Made by a program: the position numbers and the translations under genes. DNA of 64,000 nt. Source: WTJY01 sp045105475. Its GTDB lineage: Bacteria; Chloroflexota; Anaerolineae; Promineifilales; Promineifilaceae. The notes under the pieces were generated by a model. The model was not told the DNA's origin and searched no databases. It saw only the letters and a program-made list of their open reading frames with translations. Positions 54,474 through 62,700 of the stretch are shown here, piece after piece (within the stretch, counting starts at the first letter, position 1; every line of letters starts with the position of its first letter). Where the stretch lies: positions 8,760-72,759 of the forward strand of contig JBGCDP010000027.1 in the NCBI GenBank assembly GCA_045105475.1. Direction: 5' to 3'.

Positions 54474-57400
54474 TTAATTGACGTTGACGATGTCGCGGTT
54501 CAAAATTTTGTAGATAACGGCTTGATTTTCAGCATAAACTCTTTCAAGGTAGCCGTCGGCCACCATCTGGTCAAATTTTTCAACGCTGCGTTCACCGTAA
54601 TAGACTTTTTCTAATTCGCCGTAATAAATGTAAGCCACATCGTACCGGTCAAGAATGCGCATAGTCAAATCAATGTCGTCTGAAAGATAGAGAGTGCCAA
54701 CGTCATTAATTCGATTGCGCACAATGGAGCTTGGCACCGTCGGCCGCTGTTGACGTTGATGCCAATCCCAGCCAATAATCGATGGATTCCCAGTGTACAT
54801 CGATATTCGATTGGCGATTGAGCGGTAGGGGTTATTCCCATGGGCTTCCGCAATAACCGGCGAACCAGGAATATTTTGCTGAATCCATTTGATCGCTTGA
54901 TAGTCATTTTTCAGAATAACCGACTGACCCGAATCGTCGTACGTGACGTACTCCATAAACTTTGTACCGTCTAGGGTTAATGGAATAACGTCTTTGCTAG
55001 TGCGCACAATGCGTTTGCCATACGTGCCTAAAACCGGATAAAGGGCCGCAAACAAAACGAGTAGGGCAAAGCTTGTTTGCCACATCGTCCGGCCGACGAT
55101 GCTCCAGTTGTCTTTGATGTGAACCAGTAGCCAAACCAGCGAAGCACCTGCGACGATGCTGAGCATGATCCAGACCTGCATGTAAAATTTGAAGACGGTA
55201 TTCATCCGGCCGATGTCGCCTTCAAGCACGAATACTTCAACAAAAAGAACCAGCCCCATTGATGAGGCGAGCAGCACGTTGACGATGCGTCGTTCAGCCG
55301 AAATAGACGGCCGTAGAGCCAATAACCCTGCAAAGATAATGAGCAAAGTCACAATTGGTAACAGCTCATATCCCCACCAGTAGCCGACTAATAAAAGCGG
55401 AATTAGCAAGAAAGCGATTAATAACGCTGGGAAAAACCAGACGCTGCTCCATTCCAATGTGCCTGTAGAAAGCCCACTGACCCATGTTTTGAGATCAGCA
55501 AATAGCCACGTGACAGCTACCAACAAGAACAGTCCATAGATGATCAAGAAATCACCAACCGGGGTGTATGACCCTTGCCACAAGCTAATTGAACCGTAGG
55601 CGGTCCCGAAGTTGTTCCAAAATGGAAGAAATGCCAATCGGGACAAAGCGAATAGAAATGTGCCTTGTAGCAATAATCGGCCTGCCATCTTTCCAGAAAG
55701 CCCAAACTTTTTAATGTTGATAAAGGTAAGGGCTAGCAAACCAATAACCACATAAGTTGGATAATCCCAACTGTTAGTTGGATACAGGACACCGATGGCG
55801 GTGGCTCCCACAAGCCAGTGGGCCCAGCCTAATTTTGTGTCCGGTTTGAGTACAAGTGATATTGCCCAGCCCAAAGCCAAAACAGATAGTGGTAGCGCAA
55901 TCATGTGCGCATGCAGGTCGCCATATAAAAAGGTGAAAAATGGAAATTCAGTAATCGGTTGAACTTCACCTTCGTTAATTCTGATGAGGCGAGTCGCATT
56001 CCAGAACCAATTGTCCGGCCGCATATTAGGCGTCTGCCCTAAAATAATCTGTCCCATCCCTTCAAAGAAGCGTAGGAATGTTGGCCATGTGCCTGGATCA
56101 AGCCGACTGGTGTTGACCCCGGCCGTAATTAACACGCCAACTTCAGCTAGATTTCCAAAAATCATGGCGATCATGGCCGCAAACAGGCCACCGGCAGCGG
56201 GCGCCGAGAGCCGGTTTTGCCAAATCCGCATCTGACCTACAGGCGAGCGTTCAACCAGCGTGTGTGTTAGTGAGAATATAGCCAAGCCGGTAAAGCTAAA
56301 GATCATCGGCAGGATCAAATTATAGGCGACACCGGGGACAATGCGTAAAAGTTTGGCAACCGCTCCTGAATAAACAAAGCCGTAATAGTAATAATTGATG
56401 AAGCCGCCAGCATGCCACGGATCATATGGTGGGAAGCTGGATGATTTGAGCACGGCCGTAAAGTAGGACATGTCCATCGGCTTTTCGCCGCCCCAGATGA
56501 TGTGCCATACGTCTGGGTTTAGCAGACGTACCCCCAGCATAAAGGCGTAAAATGCCAATCCAATTAGCTCTAACTTAAGTAAATCACCCTTTTTCTGCTG
56601 AACAAAGTTGCGCAAGCCGTCGACGTTGCGATAGGCAAGCCAGCCATTAACGGCCGTAATCAGCAGAAGCACCAACCAATAGCTGCCACGGCTATTCGGC
56701 AGAATGTTCCATGATGCAGCTAGCCAAGTTACCCAGCTGAGTAGCAGTACGGCCAAAATACGTGAGAGAGCATAGCCACGGTCATTTAAACCGGAAAACA
56801 CAACAAAGCAAAGTGGAAATGTCAGGATGCCTAGCAGGATAACCGTAAGCCACCAGACAATGGCGGCCGCTAAGCCGTTGTTTGACAAAATGCCATCCGG
56901 GTTAAAAACTTGCCACCAAGTACCGCCTGCCTGCTGGGTAACCTGCTCTGCTTCTGTTAAATAGAGCCCGTTAGGCGACTGAGTGGCCTGCAACGGATTT
57001 TGAAAGGTGACATCGAGTAAATTGACTTGAGCAAGATAGCGTGCGGCTTCGATTGATTGAAAGGCATCTGTTTTCTTGAAAATCCAAACCGGCGGGTGAT
57101 CATAGACGCTAAAAGCTTCTTCGGCCGCTGTCCAGCCGGGTGGTGGCCATGATTTAACCGGGACAGTCCCAAAACCAAACTGGCCGGTCGTGTCATTGAC
57201 ATCAATCGGGCCAATGCTCATTTCACCGTGGAATTCTTGCACCAGCTCAAAGCCAAGTTCTCCATTAAATAACCCATCGTAATAGTGGATCATCATTGGA
57301 TAGCTAAGCGGAAGACGTGGTAGAGACCAGAGGGAGCGTTGGCTGGTCAAAATAATGTAGTCAGCCTCATCGATCCAACTAAATAGCTCTAGGCGTTTGT

Positions 57401-59390
57401 TCTCATCGTCAAGATGGGTCGTTGCCATCGGCCCAGTAGAAAGGCCCCGATAATATTGGGAGAAGGGGTCACGGCCGCGTGCGCGTACCGGCAGAGCGTC
57501 ATCCCAATGCTCGCTTGAGAGAATACTTGTTTCGAGGCGTATGGGGGTAACGGCCGTTGTATCAATATGCAGTTGATGTCTTTCTTCACCGTTTAGCTCG
57601 ACTGGGGGAACCTCAACGGCAACTGATTGGCGTGTCGGAATACCCGATATGCGCATTTCGCCGCCAGACTTTAAACCGCTGACAACCTCATCAAATGTCC
57701 CATTGATGGACAGCAGGATGCTTGAACCTGCTAGATCTTCACCGGCCGTGACATAGTTAAGCGAGATGCCTTGAACCGTCCCGCTTTCGGGCAGTTCAAA
57801 TGGCAAAATATATCCACCTGAGTTGGGGAATAGCTCTGTGTCTCGAATAGGCAGATTAAGCGTTTTTGTTTGATCGCTTCCGCTTGGCTGATAAATGATC
57901 GAAATGGCGGTAGGGACGTTTTCATAAATCCAGTCGGTGGCTGCGATGCGGGTCATCGGTTGTCTATAAATGTTTGTAAAGCCGTTTGCCCATAACAGAC
58001 TCGAAATTCCAGCAAGAGCTGCAAGTGTTGAGAAACCGGTGAGCAAAATTCGATTTTTAAGTTTGCCCGTCTGACGCCGTTGATAGCGAATAACAAGGCG
58101 CTGAATAGCCCACACCGTAAACCAGCCACCTAAAATAAAGAGGGTGGGATAAATGGGGAGGAAATAGCGAATCGACTTAACCCAGCGTGTGCCGATAAAT
58201 AGAAAATAGAAAACAGTCCAAAAAAGCGGGATGGCATGTACCATCCAGTCTCGTTTGCCGTTGACCGTCCGCCAGAGTGCAAAGCAGACGCCCAGCCATG
58301 AAAGTAACGCTGCGAGCGGCCCCATCCCGTACAAAAACATGTTGGTTAAAGGGAAAATGATAGCCGGCCGATCGGTCCATTGGAGGGCTGGCGGGAAAGC
58401 GGCCTCTGGTGCTTGGAGCCGCTGGATTTCTTCCATATTGCCCAGCCATTGGGGGTTTAGGCCAAAGACGCTTTTAAGCAAATAGATCGGGAAGCTAGGC
58501 GCTTGACCTGTCTCAGCAATGGCGGTGTCTTTCACAAGTTGACCATCGGCAAAGGCGTAGGGCATAGCAATGCGAAAGACGAGCATCGCGACAAGGGCCG
58601 CAAGCATCCCACCGATGACAATGGTTTGGAGATCGATATTGCCGGTGCGTGACCAAATATAGTCGTTAAATTTGTCTATTTGATAAGCCCGTTTGCTCTG
58701 CTGATATCGGCGGCCGAGCCAGACTAAACCAGCAATTCCGGCCGCTAATGCAACAGGGGCTACATTGATTCGGCTGGCAACATTCAGCCCGAGGAACAGC
58801 CCCATCGCTACCCACCAGATTATCTTGGCACTATCTTCAGACGCGCGCACCGCAAAGTAAATACTGATGGTGGTAAAAAGGGTGGCCCAGTTGTCCATTG
58901 TGTAGAAATGGGACTGCTGAATAGCCATGACAGCGGTTGCCATAAAAAATGCAGCGATGAGTCCGGCCCATTTGCCGTACAAACGGCGGCCGATCATGAA
59001 GGTGAACAAGACGCTGAGCAGGTCAACAAGGCCGGAAAGCAGACGCCCAATCAGATGCACCCCATCGTACTGGGTCAATCTGCTGGTACAGAAAATGGAG
59101 GCATCTTCGGCCGGAATTTCCCCACAAAAAGTCGGTTGCCAAGCATCGGCCCATTTTGCAACGTAAAATGTTGCCGTCATCGGGAAATTCCCGTAGACGT
59201 AAAGCCCTTGACCTTTGTTGTACGGATTTAGCGTTGATGTAGAGGTCCGCATGTAGCCGAGGAAGCTACTTTCCGGTTCCAAACTGCTGGTGACGATAGT
59301 CAGAAAGCGTTCGTCGGGATGAAGATGGGTAAATTCGTCCCAATTTATCCCGACAAAGCGAAAGTAACCGCCTAAAAGCAAAATGCCCAA
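54474..59390 (-). CDS. Giant GT39-like/DUF2298 (Chlor_Arch_YYY) membrane protein, copy 2
   Basis: This paralogue of the next gene has the same fusion: WDEFTHLHPDERFL at the start, RGRDPFSQYYRGLSTGPM in the middle insert, GGEKPMDMSYFTAVLKSS, a PYDPWHAGGFINYYYYGF segment and FPFFTFLYGDLHAHM in the DUF2298 half. TTG at 59390 is the only canonical start, but it cuts the first helix short. The frame stays open upstream to 59588 and reads like protein (polar, then SSNLPVVLILLG), with no ATG, GTG or TTG. The real start may be non-canonical (an ATT at 59537 is one option), or a frameshift may have removed it. The pair is probably one transcript. Confidence 0.9.
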   Translation of the reverse strand: MGILLLGGYFRFVGINWDEFTHLHPDERFLTIVTSSLEPESSFLGYMRTSTSTLNPYNKGQGLYVYGNFPMTATFYVAKWADAWQPTFCGEIPAEDASIFCTSRLTQYDGVHLIGRLLSGLVDLLSVLFTFMIGRRLYGKWAGLIAAFFMATAVMAIQQSHFYTMDNWATLFTTISIYFAVRASEDSAKIIWWVAMGLFLGLNVASRINVAPVALAAGIAGLVWLGRRYQQSKRAYQIDKFNDYIWSRTGNIDLQTIVIGGMLAALVAMLVFRIAMPYAFADGQLVKDTAIAETGQAPSFPIYLLKSVFGLNPQWLGNMEEIQRLQAPEAAFPPALQWTDRPAIIFPLTNMFLYGMGPLAALLSWLGVCFALWRTVNGKRDWMVHAIPLFWTVFYFLFIGTRWVKSIRYFLPIYPTLFILGGWFTVWAIQRLVIRYQRRQTGKLKNRILLTGFSTLAALAGISSLLWANGFTNIYRQPMTRIAATDWIYENVPTAISIIYQPSGSDQTKTLNLPIRDTELFPNSGGYILPFELPESGTVQGISLNYVTAGEDLAGSSILLSINGTFDEVVSGLKSGGEMRISGIPTRQSVAVEVPPVELNGEERHQLHIDTTAVTPIRLETSILSSEHWDDALPVRARGRDPFSQYYRGLSTGPMATTHLDDENKRLELFSWIDEADYIILTSQRSLWSLPRLPLSYPMMIHYYDGLFNGELGFELVQEFHGEMSIGPIDVNDTTGQFGFGTVPVKSWPPPGWTAAEEAFSVYDHPPVWIFKKTDAFQSIEAARYLAQVNLLDVTFQNPLQATQSPNGLYLTEAEQVTQQAGGTWWQVFNPDGILSNNGLAAAIVWWLTVILLGILTFPLCFVVFSGLNDRGYALSRILAVLLLSWVTWLAASWNILPNSRGSYWLVLLLITAVNGWLAYRNVDGLRNFVQQKKGDLLKLELIGLAFYAFMLGVRLLNPDVWHIIWGGEKPMDMSYFTAVLKSSSFPPYDPWHAGGFINYYYYGFVYSGAVAKLLRIVPGVAYNLILPMIFSFTGLAIFSLTHTLVERSPVGQMRIWQNRLSAPAAGGLFAAMIAMIFGNLAEVGVLITAGVNTSRLDPGTWPTFLRFFEGMGQIILGQTPNMRPDNWFWNATRLIRINEGEVQPITEFPFFTFLYGDLHAHMIALPLSVLALGWAISLVLKPDTKLGWAHWLVGATAIGVLYPTNSWDYPTYVVIGLLALTFINIKKFGLSGKMAGRLLLQGTFLFALSRLAFLPFWNNFGTAYGSISLWQGSYTPVGDFLIIYGLFLLVAVTWLFADLKTWVSGLSTGTLEWSSVWFFPALLIAFLLIPLLLVGYWWGYELLPIVTLLIIFAGLLALRPSISAERRIVNVLLASSMGLVLFVEVFVLEGDIGRMNTVFKFYMQVWIMLSIVAGASLVWLLVHIKDNWSIVGRTMWQTSFALLVLFAALYPVLGTYGKRIVRTSKDVIPLTLDGTKFMEYVTYDDSGQSVILKNDYQAIKWIQQNIPGSPVIAEAHGNNPYRSIANRISMYTGNPSIIGWDWHQRQQRPTVPSSIVRNRINDVGTLYLSDDIDLTMRILDRYDVAYIYYGELEKVYYGERSVEKFDQMVADGYLERVYAENQAVIYKILNRDIVNVN

Positions 59391-59681
59391 CAGGATAAGA
59401 ACGACGGGCAGATTGCTTGATATTTGACTAAAAAGTCGCCGGGATTTCCGGTTATTATTTTCGGTAGAGGCTGACTCGACATGTGCTGCTGGTTCTGTTT
59501 GATCAGAGTTGGCCTGTGTGTGTGCTTCAGTTGAAATAGTCTCGTTTCCGTTTTTAGATAGTACTAGATGAACTGCGAAAGGAGCAGATCAAGGATTTTA
59601 GCATGATCGGAACTTAGATGACATGATAGTCACACTTTTTTTAGTTTCTTTGACTGTATTGAGAGTGGGTAAATAAAAAAA
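59391..59681 (-). other. Upstream region of the DUF2298 copy 2, partly open reading frame
   Basis: From 59391 to 59588 the minus strand is open in the frame of the DUF2298 gene, encoding a polar Ser/Thr/Glu-rich stretch and the start of a membrane helix but no canonical start codon. From 59589 to 59681 I see no gene. A promoter for the two giant genes should be here. Confidence 0.55.
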
Positions 59682-59709
59682 TGCCGCCAATCGTTTACGA
59701 TTGGCGGCA
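59682..59709 (-). terminator. Rho-independent terminator of the giant secreted protein gene
   Basis: TGCCGCCAATCGT (59682-59694) pairs perfectly with ACGATTGGCGGCA (59697-59709). On the minus strand the 13-bp stem is followed by TTTTTTTATTT, about 40 bases after the stop codon. Confidence 0.92.
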
Positions 59710-59750
59710 GGATATAGTAAACCTTAATAAAGAACGGTCCTCACTCAGCC

Positions 59751-62700
59751 TTATTTCAGCGTGACTGGCAAGAAAAGTTTGTACGGTGTTATGACAATTG
59801 GTGTCTCAGAACTGAACACCGCATAAGTCCCTGTTTCGCAAACTGGTACAACAAACTGATTAATATCTGAAAGCTGATCAACCGTCCGGCCGTCACAACC
59901 CGCATCAACCCAGCTTGCCCCATTCCAACGTCGAACTGTGACATGGCTATCCTGAACTGAGTTTGGGTAATTCACCTGCATTACACTCGGTGCTGTATCA
60001 GCCGCTGGGGTTAAATCTACTTGGATCGAATTGCTTTTGTTCCAAGCTGATAATTCGAGTGGTGTTCCTACAAAGCTCAAGTTGGTGGGAGCGGTAAGCG
60101 TTCCGGTGTTAGGTGCTAGTTCAAATTGGAGCGTTTCCTCCAGACCTTCTAAGGCGATATGAGCACTGTACGTTAATTCATCTCCGGCCTGAGCTCGGCC
60201 GACCGTTCCGACTGTGCCAAACTTAAGCGGATAGTACGCTTGAGTCTCTGCTAATCCGATGTCAACAAAGTCGGTAACCGCCATTGTTAGCAAGTTGTAC
60301 GCTTTGTTGTTGTTCGTGTTACTCACCTCATCATGGACTTCGGCCAACTGGTTATCGGGGTCGATGACGGCGTAAATACGCTGCTCGCCTGATCCTTCTG
60401 CCAACCAATCGATGCTGACTGTTTGGCTACCGCTGGCTCTGTTCAGGTTCGAGATTGTTTGGTCGCTACCTATTTGCGTGCCACCGTTGTCAGGATCGCC
60501 TAGATAGAAACGGACCTTGACGCTATTAGCAGAAACGTTGCTGTAATTATGCACTTGCGCCGAAATTGTGACTCGCTCACCGATTTCTGCATAAGGCGGA
60601 TCAATCATGATTTCAGGTGAAAAGTCGATCTTATCGGGTCCACATAGCGCATCAACCGCAAACGGCCGACGGAAGGCGGGGTCAGCACTGTCATACCCCA
60701 ACCAAACTCCTTGGGCTTTAGGCGTTGCCGTATGGTCTAACACCATGTAGCCCCCATCTGCCCAATATAGGAACGACTGGACATCAAATTGTTCAAGCGA
60801 GGTGATGCCGCCAAAGCTGGTTTCAATTTCGATATCTGAGAAGGTTTGCATCGTGTGTGATGATGTGCTGGAAGAGGAATATTCAGAGTTGAACGTTCCT
60901 TTAAGAGAAGGTGCTGTAACCTTTTTGGAAGCTGAGAAAACACCGACATTAACCCCAACATCAGCTGAATCACCACCAATTTGGACCTCGAGTCCGGCCG
61001 TCCTTCCCAAGCGCACGCTACTGCTATACTTGTTCGTGGCATTGTTTGCCATGTTAAACGTCCATGACGATGAACCACCCCCAGGGGCGATTACATTGCC
61101 CGCATACATCGTTGTACTGTCCGATGGGGAGTAGCCGATCAAACTATTTTGTTGGCTCAATGGGGTGTAAGACCAGATATTGTGTATTTCATGGGTGGGT
61201 AAGTACCAGCCATCACAGCTGCGTTGCCCACCTTGGTAAACAGCTTCTGAGTTAGGGACAGGGAAAACGACGTTGATATAAGTTGCCGGTACACCGCTAT
61301 TGTCAGCGTATAACGGATATTCCCAAGTTTGGTAGCTTGTGCCTGAGAATAGAGCGAAGTCGTCATTTGTTGCTTCCAATGTCTGGTTAATCGTTTGTTC
61401 TGTGAGGTTTGTACGGCCGCGTTCAAAATCTGAGCCGTATGAAGCTCCTAAACTGCCAGTCACATGGGTCCCTTCAGGATCACCGACTGTGATCTCTGCC
61501 TCAAGGGCCATGCTAAAGCTCCGTTTAGAATCAAAGCTGATTTCAGTTGATGCACCTTCCGTTTTGCTGTAGCGGGTATACGTACCTGCCTCGCCCACAC
61601 CAATCGAAATCGGGTTGCCGTCAACGGTGTCAAGGTGGGTTGGTGGTGCGTTGATAATGGCGATCAGATTGCCAACATTTTGCTGCAAGCGATAGCTGGG
61701 AGCTCCTACTCGCAGGCTTTGCCCAGTTACATCGCCAACTGCGAGGGCAACACCATACTGATTGCCGCTGTTGGCCGGGTAGTTACGTCGGCCGATGGCG
61801 TTGAGCGACCAGTTTGAACCGGTGTCAATTGTGACATCGTAGGTCACGAGCTGTTTGTTTGTCGTGTTGCCTAGCCAAAGCATCAGGGCAGCTTCATCTT
61901 TTAAGTCACGATCAAGGTCACCCGCATCAAGTGAATAAGGCAAGTTGTTTGTATCGAAAACGATAGACGATTTTGTCACGAGGGATGTGTTAGCGCTGCT
62001 CAATTCGAGAACACGCAGTTGGCCTAATTGGCTGTTGCTTTCATGGGGGGATCCCCAAATGATTTCATCTCGCTTGATGCCATCGGGATCAGTGCCTGTC
62101 ATATCACCGGCCGCGATGTCTACGGTGCCGGTTGAACTAAAATGATTCTGCACAATGAAAAACCGATCTCTTTCCATTTCAAAATCGTCTTGATCAACGA
62201 CGACTGTGAAAACCGGAGACCATGCATCGGAGTCACCTGTGTCTTTGTATGAGTATGTCACTGCAAGGTCTTGCTTCCCTTCCCCTTCAAAGTTGCCTGA
62301 CGTGATTGCGACATGACTAGGCTTATGTTGTGACGAGCTGCCTGTTAGGTTGACCGTACTTTGATAGGTTGAAAGTAGAGACAGCTCATTATTCTCGGCC
62401 CGAATGATGTTGATCTCAGCGACAGAATAAGTTGTGCCGCTAACCTGAGATGGGTTAAAGAGGCTTGCGATGGCGATTTCGGCCGTACCATCTCCATCAA
62501 AATCACCTGTAGTGAGTGCGATGTGTTTTGGCCCAGTTAAGGCTAGGGGCAGCGTGATCTCGCCTATTTCACGTAGGGAAAAACCACCTTCGGCCGCATA
62601 AGCATAGACCACCGCTTGTCCTTGATCGTTTACCGTAGCCAGTGCGAGTTGTGCCCGCCCATCGGCTAGAAAGTAGCCTGATGAGAGTGCAATCGAAGAG

